The notes beneath the pieces were generated by a model. The model saw only the letters and a program-made list of their open reading frames with translations, had not been told where the DNA came from and did not search any database. A stretch of 64,000 nt of DNA from a virus. Position numbers and translations under genes: made by a program. Shown one piece after another: positions 31,601 through 38,329 of this stretch (within the stretch, counting starts at the first letter, position 1; each line of letters opens with the position of its first letter). The stretch spans positions 1 through 64,000 of IMG/VR virus record IMGVR_UViG_3300025671_000004. One strand, written 5' to 3'.

Positions 31601-34600
31601 TTGGAGGTTGCCCATCTCCCTTGTCAGAAGGGCACCGAACTGAGCTAAGAACTCTTCTGCGGCAATATCGTCTCCGTATTGGTTTGTAAACTCCTGTAGC
31701 TCTCTGAGTAAGTCGTCATATCCGTTGTCCTTTAAGATCTTTTTTATCTCTCCCCGGAACTTCTTAAACAAAGTTTGATTGTCTCCAAACGCCTTCAGAA
31801 GTATACCATGCCATACTTCGTGAGGCATCGTTGTTTGGTCGGCGTACTCCTCGTTAATGAGGATGGCCTTTACTTCGTTGGTCTTCGCATCTATGACAAT
31901 GAAACCACCTTCATTTCCTTGCGCTCGCAAGTTGGTGCCGCGCATTGTGTTCTTAACCAACTCATTGATGGCGTCTATGTTTTTTAGTGTTACTATGGTT
32001 GCATTCGGGAATATAGTCTTGGCAGATTTTATAACGTTGTCGAGTATGGTCTCATCTGACATCACCGAGAACTTCCTTCGCTCAAGTTTTCTTGGTCTCT
32101 TGGCCTTCTCCTCTTCGCGAATGTCATCAACAGTCATTTCAAACAGCTCTACCAATGCATCATCAGAAGATATCTCCTTCTCCCTTTCACTCAGCTCTTC
32201 GTTGTTGTACATTTTGGCAGCTATCCGCATGATGGTCTGATCGGAAACGTCCCCATCTTCTTTGTATGCGCGGTAATCCTCGTCAGATATTGGATCTACT
32301 TCTTTGGCTTCTTGTTCACCTTCTCCGGTAGTGACTTCAGATTCTGCTTGTACTTCTTTACCCATTTCTTCGCCACCTTTGGGTGTTTGGCGAACATCAG
32401 TCTCATCTGACTCTTGCTTTTGAATGGCATCTTGTTTTTGTTTTTGTTGTTCTGCTTTTATCTCTGCGCCGGTCATGTAGTATGAATACTTTTTCGGCGT
32501 TTTAGATGTCTTTTTCTCACCAACAGGAACACCTAATATGGACTCCCTGTACTCAATGGTCTTGTCACCAACCTCTTTAACTCGGTCTCTATACTGCTCG
32601 GGGACTTGATCTATGTCGTCAGCAAACATGAGCACCTGCTCATTGTCTCTGATAGATGCTATAGCTCTGTTAAGCTTAGCTCTGTCACTTCTTCTCTCTG
32701 CGGCCTGTGATATCCTTGTAATCTTGTCATTTATTTGCTGTATCCTTTTATTCTGAGCATCGGTTTTTTTAACACCTAATGACGCAGCTTCCTCTTCTAT
32801 TGATTCTCGCTCCATAAGAAGATTGAATACCCTTCTTCTTTGCTGCTCATTCATTTTCGTTTGAGGAATAGCCTTAGCCAATTCCCTCATCTTCTCTAAT
32901 ACTGCAATTTGAGTATTTTGCTCATTCTCTGTTATGGATCCCGCTTTCCTTTGGTTTACCACCTGTCTTTTAAGAGACTCGAAGGTTTTGTCATCCATGA
33001 GAGCCTTCTCTATTACAGAGTACTTGGTGGATGAAAATACATTAGCACCAAGCAGAGTGCCACCTGTTGATGCTATAAATCCACCCGCAGCTCCCAATAC
33101 CACATTTTCAAAGAATTGATTTACATCAAATCTGTCATCCAATCTATCTGTATTGCTGATTGCATTACTCAATGCCTTTACCCCTACACCAACAGCATAT
33201 TCAGCACCTTCAGATATACCTTCTTCTACAGACTCCTTAAGCATCCCTATACCTATTTTTTTGAGAGAAAACTCAACGGCCTTGTCCATCATTTTGTCCT
33301 TGATGACATTCTTTACGCCCTTCTCCTTGATATAGTCCACGACATGTCTTCTAGCAGCAGAAGTCATCATCCTCTTTCCTATTTTGCCCGGAACGAAAAC
33401 AGCTAGTGGTGTTGTGATTGTCGAGTATGCCATGGCCAACTCTTGAGCTTCAATGTGGTCTAGACCCTGCCCTCTGAGGTCTTCGTACATTTCGTCAGCC
33501 ATCATTGTTGCTGTAACGCCCCACATTGCAGCGGGACCACCAACAGCCGTTGATCCAACTTGTAAAGCTAATTGACCTACCGTATTACCAATGAATGCTG
33601 CTTTTTTATCAGTTAGATCCGTTCTAGTTTGAGCAAGCTCCGAAACCTTGGCCGCGCCTTTTACGAACTTCTCAATTTGTTCAGTCTTTATTGGTGCGAT
33701 AAATTCATCGTAAAACTCAAGATCTTGACCTCCAAAAATCATATCCGCAATGTAGAGAGACCCTCTCCTAGCCTTGTGTTCAGCTAATGCAGCCATCGAC
33801 ACTACTTGTGCAACGTAGCTAGGTGTTTTAGCTAGAAACGCGTTGTAGAAATCTTCTAAGCCTGTAACTATTGGGTTACTTAGGTCGCTTTCCGTTAGAA
33901 GGCTCAGCGATTCCAATGCATTTTCCCTTTCTGCAAATTCCTTCTTTGATTTCCCTAAAGATTCGTTGTAATCACTCTTGAGCTTTTCTATGTTTGAGGT
34001 TATCTCATTGAACTGCTCTTTGTTGTTGTTTAGCTTTGCGTCATTGAGTCCGTATTTTGTCGCCCAATCAACATACTCATCCAACTCCCTCTTCTTCTCT
34101 GAAACCTCTTTGTATATGACTTCGTTCCTCTTCTTTGTGCTACTTGCTATAGATCTTAAGAGGCTTTTTGATAATTGTTGACGCTCATTGTCTGTTGCGT
34201 ACTCAGATATAGCCGTTGTTACATCGGAGTCAACTAAAGAGAAGTCAACACCAACCATAACTCTTTCACCATCTTCCCCCCAATCATAAATAATGGCTTC
34301 CTGCGGGATCTGATCCATAATTTCTTGAGGAAGATTATCATAAGGATTGAACCTTTGAATTTTCTGAGTTTCCTCTTCATATGTACCAAAACCTCCTTTG
34401 TATCTAGGGATATCCGTTCTATCTTGGGTAGGGGCTTCGGGGGCTTTTGTTATGCCGCGATCGGGTGCCGGTCGTTGAATCTTCTCATCCGCGAACTCTT
34501 CTTCCCCAACGCCCAATTTTGCCAAAGACTCCAATGTGACTTCGGGCTCTTTTTCTTTTTCTTTTGGCTTTCCAACAGACTCTTTCTGCGGTAAAGGTGA

Positions 34601-34918
34601 TTCGCCAACAGAAGATTTTTTTGGTGATACTGATTCTTCTTTTTTTTTAATAATACCACCATTCACGAGGGCGTTGAATTTTTCGTCACCATACCTATCC
34701 CTAAGAACTTTCTCGGATATCTCTGTATCCTTGAAAATCCAAGACGGTCCGCCATCGGTTGCCGTTTCGGGTGCAGTTGATGGAGCGATTGCGCCAACCT
34801 CTGTGTACTCCTTTATGATACCATTATCAATAAGCTTTTGGAGTTTCTCACCACCATATCTTGACAGGAGATCCACCTCGTTGATCACCTTTCCTTTGTA
34901 TGTATATTTTTTAGGCAT
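22643..34918 (-). CDS. Giant 4,091-aa polyvalent internal virion protein
   Basis: An uninterrupted 4,091-aa frame, one fifth of the window. Domains seen: (1) residues 1-95, two copies of a 35-aa motif ending R-Y-G-(G/D)-E-K-(L/F)-...-G-I-I-K; (2) about 340-640, Gly/Ala-rich, possibly membrane-active; (3) HEVWH at 1033-1037 with a downstream E-E-F-L-A-Q, a zincin; (4) a GNAT-like domain at about 1700-1825 (GNGSAIMKIV, FYEKFGFV) and a weaker one at about 1300-1400 (FWNAIGG); (5) about 2455-2760, an LPD23-like peptidase region with HEIQH at 2685-2689; (6) a helical C-terminal third with hydrophobic segments. Residues about 1170-2270 are broken by Lys/Glu/Pro/Ala-rich linkers. Position and layout match ejected core proteins such as T7 gp16 and large polyvalent phage proteins, which carry enzymes into the host. 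Confidence 0.85.
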   Translation of the reverse strand: MPKKYTYKGKVINEVDLLSRYGGEKLQKLIDNGIIKEYTEVGAIAPSTAPETATDGGPSWIFKDTEISEKVLRDRYGDEKFNALVNGGIIKKKEESVSPKKSSVGESPLPQKESVGKPKEKEKEPEVTLESLAKLGVGEEEFADEKIQRPAPDRGITKAPEAPTQDRTDIPRYKGGFGTYEEETQKIQRFNPYDNLPQEIMDQIPQEAIIYDWGEDGERVMVGVDFSLVDSDVTTAISEYATDNERQQLSKSLLRSIASSTKKRNEVIYKEVSEKKRELDEYVDWATKYGLNDAKLNNNKEQFNEITSNIEKLKSDYNESLGKSKKEFAERENALESLSLLTESDLSNPIVTGLEDFYNAFLAKTPSYVAQVVSMAALAEHKARRGSLYIADMIFGGQDLEFYDEFIAPIKTEQIEKFVKGAAKVSELAQTRTDLTDKKAAFIGNTVGQLALQVGSTAVGGPAAMWGVTATMMADEMYEDLRGQGLDHIEAQELAMAYSTITTPLAVFVPGKIGKRMMTSAARRHVVDYIKEKGVKNVIKDKMMDKAVEFSLKKIGIGMLKESVEEGISEGAEYAVGVGVKALSNAISNTDRLDDRFDVNQFFENVVLGAAGGFIASTGGTLLGANVFSSTKYSVIEKALMDDKTFESLKRQVVNQRKAGSITENEQNTQIAVLEKMRELAKAIPQTKMNEQQRRRVFNLLMERESIEEEAASLGVKKTDAQNKRIQQINDKITRISQAAERRSDRAKLNRAIASIRDNEQVLMFADDIDQVPEQYRDRVKEVGDKTIEYRESILGVPVGEKKTSKTPKKYSYYMTGAEIKAEQQKQKQDAIQKQESDETDVRQTPKGGEEMGKEVQAESEVTTGEGEQEAKEVDPISDEDYRAYKEDGDVSDQTIMRIAAKMYNNEELSEREKEISSDDALVELFEMTVDDIREEEKAKRPRKLERRKFSVMSDETILDNVIKSAKTIFPNATIVTLKNIDAINELVKNTMRGTNLRAQGNEGGFIVIDAKTNEVKAILINEEYADQTTMPHEVWHGILLKAFGDNQTLFKKFRGEIKKILKDNGYDDLLRELQEFTNQYGDDIAAEEFLAQFGALLTREMGNLQRLTNKERTLINQIRDLINRYAERILGAPVFLSTATPKNIVDFMITISDTMARGESLEGFFEKVQEEIKKAEPKKKRGRPKKETTTEKTKEEDIEARRSYSLNELGSIIGRDKKFGGLYVSNKTDPDGKPTVERITGETPEEVLKKINAKYDEELAELKKKEATTEEANVETTTNALKTINILSNVTEAEAQKNEGFTLITADFGRNGRISYEINDAGEVEVLSIERNKGERTSDKSGAIGEGSMAIASIFNSNKDVDVIYYDDDSQGFWNAIGGKVDSLTREDFFKYYNNKAKSISESYHKAKTDGTNPELVKTVESLVSKPKAEFRAEEAEPKKEEKKAEPKKEEPAKKEPTKKKAEVDIEAKKADIERERQEELNKPLDRVKSAKTRDELIEAAEEWIGINPYDDGATSMGTRSLLMTPGSFQKGKEAFINENKEASKIRDRQINAEYDAKLKALEEEPAKKEPTKKAEPKKEEKKAEPARPKNKKERERASAKNTFIYHEFFDAIIESTPEQYRAALQEKADTGYLENALDYGVRIGNSVAPNTNASTLLDMTKEEAESELKYFDEYYRQTKEKPTKKAEPKKEEPKKEEKKANTNSDQFFEDMNKVFPFDDIQGGYAATDADGNLLGRVTLRFIDDNTVKIDEVVSEKRGQRAGNGSAIMKIVTEYADKNNVTLKLTANLITGMEKVEGFDTPQKLRAFYEKFGFVRDEKRATMTRLPKKAEPKKAEKKTEPKKEATKKKEPAKKEPAKKEQTILPQSEVTIEGTFQGFQRLVGKRVTNFARGLGTGDIRGKVPYGKVVFSTRVENGKRIISLIEGRHEDFVRRRGFYSISLAFDENEDIDVNTIKRRLQEINEKSREDGKFNPRKAELIIKKAQETPVKRKPQPEPKKVEPTKKEPTKQEPTKKEPTKQVPTKQKRDIQEIIDDYDAMDAEEALQMAKDDISDMVPGTEEYKSLEEDIAALTEEVMKAYEEVETAEEVETAEEAEYETPEGAVEVLAVFESDNLFLANGVNVIYYKNADGEIVQRFVMREGDPKDRVVQKDFLDGRISSKAFGPLLGGTMMGAEPSVKKEPAAKKPAVKEPAAKKPAVKKPAAKKKPAAKKKPTPKETKAEIPKTETEEKVGQVEKFGDAEIKQESKNRKGESVWSYTSPSGSGFIIDRSESVLTDGSPIGFVISDSPTGTPKRRFKNFTDAIANVSLAQKKETPTKPSTKEKPKAPAKEKPKAPAKEKPKVTLDAYISALNTLIDDLKKSRKGLPSNKRQEVNRKIQEIEERIEYAKSNTPLELRTEEEMESENRVRKYIGSKNANLSTELADKKRKAMEMDAAGESAKKIKALTSFYKAANSEWMFEISDRDARIKLDVRSWQDVEDVIAMSKKDLTVGDVIDHPELFKHYPSIKNIPFKLMISETGRGDSGIYSMFAGEYSTPVGRTDTQLITVVVPTQETDGEENFKALRSSIISANVVQRVYDSFPLAVREYIARVSEHLAFAKKGSKIPDSPLMRRLERETMDFIIKNSSPDNDVNGAIDDMIKILVQGNERRAKDYAGTPKKISTDMRKVFSRLSDFEDTLKGTMLHEIQHAIQYIEDMPWGGNKLAALRYLNYEEQRNLAKIYTIMGPKTARSMLHDVYKSFAGEVDANNVRRRMNLSQRELDNLALSETEDVAEEDKIYMSKAEFDRLASRRATEFENKMIGAEPPKSSMNVVRQQRKKEELEKEMSKKEGYKAVASRIKKNYNTMADEGAKKRDILAKAIEILEASDFYKKADDITRNRAVMLTTMNHGYSIRKSPKASTILGQTFDVENITISAKQALSSQIRTQGRGIRAVLAVQQRLAKEVYELVKEKKLTMRQAGKILKRFSRVNPASDASIRAFADFVSNVVKNEEYKDRSAKLKVMRKKAKDNIKKKLGSLFGYNALVDKMLSISEKSIPPSVMDEYISIVEELGTSAAVLDLGEARELVDRVTTVMDAVDAENARVVDLQMAFEDYSDKVMSSDGKLMYEKTLDKMVNDGIITIEERDMMVRLKLSILSNEVSDTMTDQELDAERRSIISDIMSLKLSIPEGLPKAEEALLRRLKKLIEDTEAMMKMSPSDLKKLQKVVDNANNGYAHNVTQVLVERIESRRATIELAESVMNAKPLLISRVIASAKALFSKGKNKYTVMAERTPLYFIDQVFGDFKTPTIYNTLFENTAIGHSRFKTENKKVLETLSGLDKKLYEAFSYNHNSVTESKYKMTAYLIQKEFENNPGNSKVNPAIKFLDATIEYAEAEKGDYTKKDAEILKRIRKDFSTNGQIDLQKIENSLNRAERNAIRSIEKINQSLLPLATHLGLVVHGEGMKPLNAYNHLSVIVDPSASGVQLTQSQNAMNAMNPSTRTGIIKERTGQVNPIDFDAFKSVSTAARDVFMDYYMTEPVRTSYRTIRNTENEIKKKFAKELEDLNSQLESASKEDKELIEKRIEEKRKQKAEKEKLFDVIKMAHKSAVESVLMSSTHETTFMDDVTSYLSKWGYRAVLAKSTRAISEFLSNAAFAMLVDSKSFFSGMKYASIYSSPDGVAIAENVGSVQLSRIYPQGTLTGRMIDGTLKDDAGSVNRSRAKNDILNKAQQIGSFKVRGVGLGSIRDASEVIADKMITTPDQAIMRPFWFGALAKEFKKQSGKDIDFEKIKNNDQEYISENQDALDAARKMADKKSVLLGASDNPFLSAAKSRPINGSAFSQILHIFNNYMTRFLVYEFNSFRYGMYAAIGRGDITPRQGAAIMTAVATRMVIYSALTQYLSGALRSLISGDDDEYTTLDFGRAVVSGVSGLILGRDFGNIAKTFINMNVEYINMKYLDMLRDGDYDAYEDKIAYTIVPIQPDPRRNMMMDIMMNIMGPMSPILRTMEFAGKQLVEKEKVEIDAIKRDELENYRAVIEMAGNLGYVPFYADVRMIMNTMIYKDIIKEKKNPTMPKSKLKEEYPDLYERLYGKDSPSGRVKEMERRMDRSKKD
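27893..28920 (-). repeat. Tandem repeats encoding Lys/Pro/Ala linkers
   Basis: Inside the giant gene, several short direct repeats are stacked: TTTCTTTTGCAGG-type units near 27900-27960; GCTGCAGGCTTTTTCTTC and GACGGCGGGTTTTTTGGC units near 28288-28380; and CTTGGTCGGTTC units near 28846-28916. They encode runs such as K-A-P-A-K-E-K-P, A-A-K-K-P-A-V-K and E-P-T-K-K-E-P-T-K. The protein repeats resemble histone H1-type tails. Such repeats expand and shrink by slippage, so linker length probably varies between relatives. Confidence 0.75.
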
Positions 34919-34921
34919 ATG

Positions 34922-36484
34922 TTATTGTTCTGCTACAATTTCGTCAAGTTCATCAAATATATCACCGTCCGAACCACCGCCTTGTTGTGCGCCGGTATCC
35001 AAGTCCCTAATTGAATTAAGACCTAGTCCTGTCACAATATCATTTGTAGACAGGTATGTTGACATATAGGCTGCCAATCCATTCAGATTTTCGCGCATTT
35101 CCTCTTGAACACTTTCATATTCCGGAAGAACCTTACCCGCGTTCTGTTTGTCGGAAGATGGGTAGTATTTCAATCTACGCGTTGGAACGGTATATCCCGC
35201 ACCACCTGCACCAAGTGGGACTACAACAATTTTATCTCCGTCTTTTTTGAAGTCAAAGTATGACGCATATCCACCCAATGCTGTCTGAAGTTGAGGGATA
35301 CTTACCGATGGATCTCTGTCAATCATTTGAGGAGATAATTGGGCCTTCATCTGCTCAGTTACCACACCCCTACCTTTTGAAGTTAGAGCGTCAATGTATG
35401 CCTCGCGCTCTTTGTCTGTCATTTCACCATAACTCTTAGTGGTGGTAGGTGGTGTTTTTGTAGTACGGCCACCCGAGTAGTTGTACTTAGGTATAGAATC
35501 CTTCTTAATGCTTCGATCTAGCATTGTTCTAAACCTTTCCCTCATCGCGTCTTCGGCCTCCTTCTTCTGATCAGGGTCAATCTTCGGAACAGGGTTTCCG
35601 TTCGGATCATACCCAACCAATATCTTCTTCTTATCCTTCTTAGCCTCTTCCGGGTCCCAAGTGAATGAGTACCCCAAAGCATTATAAAGAATATCAGAGG
35701 CATTGTATGGATTGGATAGCATGCTTTCAATAAAAAGCTTCTCAGATTTCTCGAAATCCTCTTTTTCCATGACATCCTCCACGGTTTCAAAGTAGCCTCC
35801 CGAAATCTGCTTGATTATTTCCTTTCCAAGTCTATCTGCGCCACTACTCAGCACGGCATCAAAATCATATTTGTCGTACTCAGTCTTCAATATGTTGTTC
35901 ATCACGTTCATAGGCATGATGTTACCCGGAGATGTATCTACCTCCATCTCGCCTGTTTTTTCGTTCTTCTTGAACTTGGCGACACCAACTTGACTGTTGA
36001 GAGGGTTGACGTATACGCGCATGTTTTTGAAATCGGTGTAACCTTCAACACCCTCCATCAAGAAGGATTCAAAACCCATGCTTTTATTATTAATACTCCT
36101 CTCTAGCTTTTTTGAGTACAGCTCATTGTAACCTTTAAACGCATTTATAACACCATCGGCACCATCGAATAGTTTCTGACGGCGACTCGTGTAATCTTGA
36201 ATGGTTATATCCCCTGCGTTGAGAAGTTTATTCAGCATCAACATGCCTTGAGAAAGCTGATTTGATGCATTCATTATCGCTTGATTAGCATCTACGTCAT
36301 CTCCTAACTCGATAGAGGAAACCTTCTGCACATAATCATCAGATGACTTTCTAAGTTCAGCTTTTTGCTTCTCCCTTGCAGAGGCTTCATCCTTTATGGA
36401 TTTTGATACGGAATCAGTTACAGAGGACCAATCTATAAGTCGGTCAAGATCCCTTTCTTTCCAACCGAAAAAACTATTAGCCAT
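34922..36484 (-). CDS. Internal virion protein (T7 gp15-like position)
   Basis: 520 aa, hydrophilic and largely helical in the first 130 residues (SVTDSVSKSIKDEASAREKQ), then mixed charged sequence with a Gly-rich, acidic C-terminus (GGGSDGDIFDELDEIV). No enzyme motif seen. It lies between the 205-aa core-like protein and the giant protein, the order of T7 internal proteins gp14, gp15 and gp16, so an ejected core role is inferred from position. Gap of 3 bases to the giant gene and an 8-base overlap upstream. Confidence 0.65.
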   Translation of the reverse strand: MANSFFGWKERDLDRLIDWSSVTDSVSKSIKDEASAREKQKAELRKSSDDYVQKVSSIELGDDVDANQAIMNASNQLSQGMLMLNKLLNAGDITIQDYTSRRQKLFDGADGVINAFKGYNELYSKKLERSINNKSMGFESFLMEGVEGYTDFKNMRVYVNPLNSQVGVAKFKKNEKTGEMEVDTSPGNIMPMNVMNNILKTEYDKYDFDAVLSSGADRLGKEIIKQISGGYFETVEDVMEKEDFEKSEKLFIESMLSNPYNASDILYNALGYSFTWDPEEAKKDKKKILVGYDPNGNPVPKIDPDQKKEAEDAMRERFRTMLDRSIKKDSIPKYNYSGGRTTKTPPTTTKSYGEMTDKEREAYIDALTSKGRGVVTEQMKAQLSPQMIDRDPSVSIPQLQTALGGYASYFDFKKDGDKIVVVPLGAGGAGYTVPTRRLKYYPSSDKQNAGKVLPEYESVQEEMRENLNGLAAYMSTYLSTNDIVTGLGLNSIRDLDTGAQQGGGSDGDIFDELDEIVAEQ

Positions 36485-37094
36485 TGTTGTGTTGTTCGTT
36501 TATTGTGTTGGTCTTACTAGATGAATCCTCCTCAGGTAGATTGTAGTTTGTTGGTATAAGCCCCAACATGTCCTGTGCTGCGCCACCCATCTGTTTTAGC
36601 ATTTGATTCATGTATACGTTGTACGCATTCTCCCTATATGCAGCAGCCTCTTGAGCCCCCATCGCTTCAATCTGATTGATCCTAGACCTAGCCGCTGCTA
36701 ATCTAGATTCCTCCGTGGCGGCAACTTGATTTAGTCGCTGCATCTCAGCAGCCATGTCAGCCCTAGTTCTTCTTTGAGCCTCTTGAGCTTGTCTCTGAAT
36801 AAGAGGTATAGATCCGATACCCCTATCCGATTCTCTAGCAGCCTCAATGGCTTGAGCGGCAGACTGTATCATGGCTTCACGCTCCAAGTCGTATGGCTCC
36901 ATGGCTATAGAAAGTCCTGCCATATAATTGGTGCTTAACTCACCCCTTGCTTGAGCTATTGCTTTTGCGGCTGAGGCCTGCGCCTCCCGCATAAGTCTTT
37001 GCTGTTCTGATGCCTGTTTGAAAGACATGCCTGCGCCTATTGCTTTTACGGCGGCAGACCCTATTGCTGCGATTGCGGCTGTTTCTAATCCCAT
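36477..37094 (-). CDS. Internal virion protein (T7 gp14-like)
   Basis: 205 aa, Ala- and Gln-rich. It begins with a Gly/Ala hydrophobic segment (AAIAAIGSAAVKAIGAGMSF), followed by long helices (QQRLMREAQASAAKAIAQAR, QAQEAQRRTRADMAAEMQRL). This composition is characteristic of podovirus gp14-like core proteins that may form part of the ejection channel in the outer membrane. Overlaps its neighbours by 8 and 10 bases. Confidence 0.7.
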   Translation of the reverse strand: MGLETAAIAAIGSAAVKAIGAGMSFKQASEQQRLMREAQASAAKAIAQARGELSTNYMAGLSIAMEPYDLEREAMIQSAAQAIEAARESDRGIGSIPLIQRQAQEAQRRTRADMAAEMQRLNQVAATEESRLAAARSRINQIEAMGAQEAAAYRENAYNVYMNQMLKQMGGAAQDMLGLIPTNYNLPEEDSSSKTNTINEQHNNG

Positions 37095-37498
37095 GATTTT
37101 ATCAATTCTTGTGTTGAACTACCTCTCAAGAATCCTTCCCTCTCCAACCTACCATTAAGAACTCTTGAGTTTGATGCGAAATAACATGCTTTGTATCCCC
37201 TTGCAAAAGCCTCTCTTTCCAAGTTCTTAATCAGCATTGAAAAGGCTTGACTTCTATTTGGTTTCTTCCTGTAGTGTTTGTTTGATACCACCCAATTTAT
37301 CCAACAGATTTTTGAATTGGTGTCATATATGTATCCCGCACATACAGGTGTTTCTCCGTCAAAAACTATCATACCACCCACTCCGTTTTCGGGCAAAATA
37401 TCTCTAGATGGAGGAGTAATCCAACCCCAAGAATTCCACCATGGCGTAAGAATAAGGTCGTAATCTTTATACTCTAAGGGAATGCACACCATGCTCAT
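37085..37498 (-). CDS. GNAT-like N-acetyltransferase
   Basis: 137 aa from the ATG at 37498, just downstream of a TATCTTTG promoter element. GNAT layout: a beta pair GGMIVFDGETPVCAGYIYD, then ICWINWVVSNKHYRKKPNRS where the acetyl-CoA loop would lie, then an A-F-S-M-L-I-K-N-L helix and a C-terminal R-V-L-N-G-R-L-E-R-E-G-F. Phage GNATs of this type often lie in structural operons; the substrate is unknown. It may act with the GNAT-like domains of the giant protein. Confidence 0.65.
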   Translation of the reverse strand: MSMVCIPLEYKDYDLILTPWWNSWGWITPPSRDILPENGVGGMIVFDGETPVCAGYIYDTNSKICWINWVVSNKHYRKKPNRSQAFSMLIKNLEREAFARGYKACYFASNSRVLNGRLEREGFLRGSSTQELIKSWD

Positions 37499-37503
37499 TG
37501 TCA

Positions 37504-37511
37504 CAAAGATA
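37504..37511 (-). promoter_or_regulatory. -7 promoter element before the GNAT/core-protein genes
   Basis: TATCTTTG on the minus strand, 5 bases before the ATG at 37498 and in the only real gap (18 bases) between the tail and internal-protein genes. No clear -33 element. Confidence 0.4.
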
Positions 37512-37516
37512 CCTAA

Positions 37517-38329
37517 TTATGGGTAACTATTCATAACGTCTGTTTCAACTGAAAATAATTCAACTTTTGACGTAGATGAGTTCTCCATGGTGAACACCAT
37601 GTAGTGACCTAATATTGATGCGTTTTCTATATTTCCCGACTTGACAAACAAAAAGAATTCAACATTGCTAGGGATTGGTGTGGTTGATGGGATTGTGGTA
37701 TTTATTCGTACCCTGTTGATACCATTTGGTATGTCTACCTCTACATTCGTAACAACGCCACATAGAACAGGCGTTCCGAGTGAGTTGAAGTACATGTAGT
37801 CACCAACACTTATGATCGAACCTACACTAACATATGTGAACTGACCCGAATCGAAATTGATTATGGTATCCGTGGGCACAGCCGTGTTCACCGATGTGCT
37901 GTTTGCTATACCAACGGCAATTCTGAGTTGATAGTCTGACAGGTTTGAAGGGACATCCGAAGAATTCCTTATGAACGAAAACCAAACACCTTCTTTTTTC
38001 TCAAAAAACACAGATGATATCTCCCCGGTAGAACTGATATCTGTCTCCATGGTCATATCCCATGAGTCCGTAGAGTGTAAACCCATAGCCTTGTAAAGCT
38101 TGTTCGCGGTAGGCATTTCATTGAATACACTAGTCATTTTTGACGAAAATTGTGTACCGTAGTATTCATTTCTGACAGGATTCACATTGTGTCTGTACAA
38201 GTTTCCACCCTTGAAAGTGTACATGTACTGATTCAAGTTCACGATCGCTTCGGGCTCGTATGAATAGAACGATGGCCAACCATCTGTTATGGTGCTGTAT
38301 GTAAGTGTATATGACTCCATTATGGGCAA
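37517..38329 (-). CDS. Structural protein, beta-rich, tail-associated
   Basis: 270 aa, beta-strand-rich with many Ser/Thr/Asn (SYTLTYSTITDGWPSFYSYE at the start, GGNLYRHNVNP). The opening resembles the end segment of tail stabilisation proteins that follow capsid-to-tail genes. It overlaps the next upstream gene by 10 bases and belongs to the tail module by position. No enzyme motif seen. Confidence 0.6.
   Translation of the reverse strand: MPIMESYTLTYSTITDGWPSFYSYEPEAIVNLNQYMYTFKGGNLYRHNVNPVRNEYYGTQFSSKMTSVFNEMPTANKLYKAMGLHSTDSWDMTMETDISSTGEISSVFFEKKEGVWFSFIRNSSDVPSNLSDYQLRIAVGIANSTSVNTAVPTDTIINFDSGQFTYVSVGSIISVGDYMYFNSLGTPVLCGVVTNVEVDIPNGINRVRINTTIPSTTPIPSNVEFFLFVKSGNIENASILGHYMVFTMENSSTSKVELFSVETDVMNSYP

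Noticed and set aside
22643-34918. Virion RNA polymerase domain in the giant protein
   Set aside because: I looked for a D-x-D-x-D or comparable catalytic loop as in crAss-like polymerases and found none; D-V-D-V and D-I-D-V occurrences are not in such a context.
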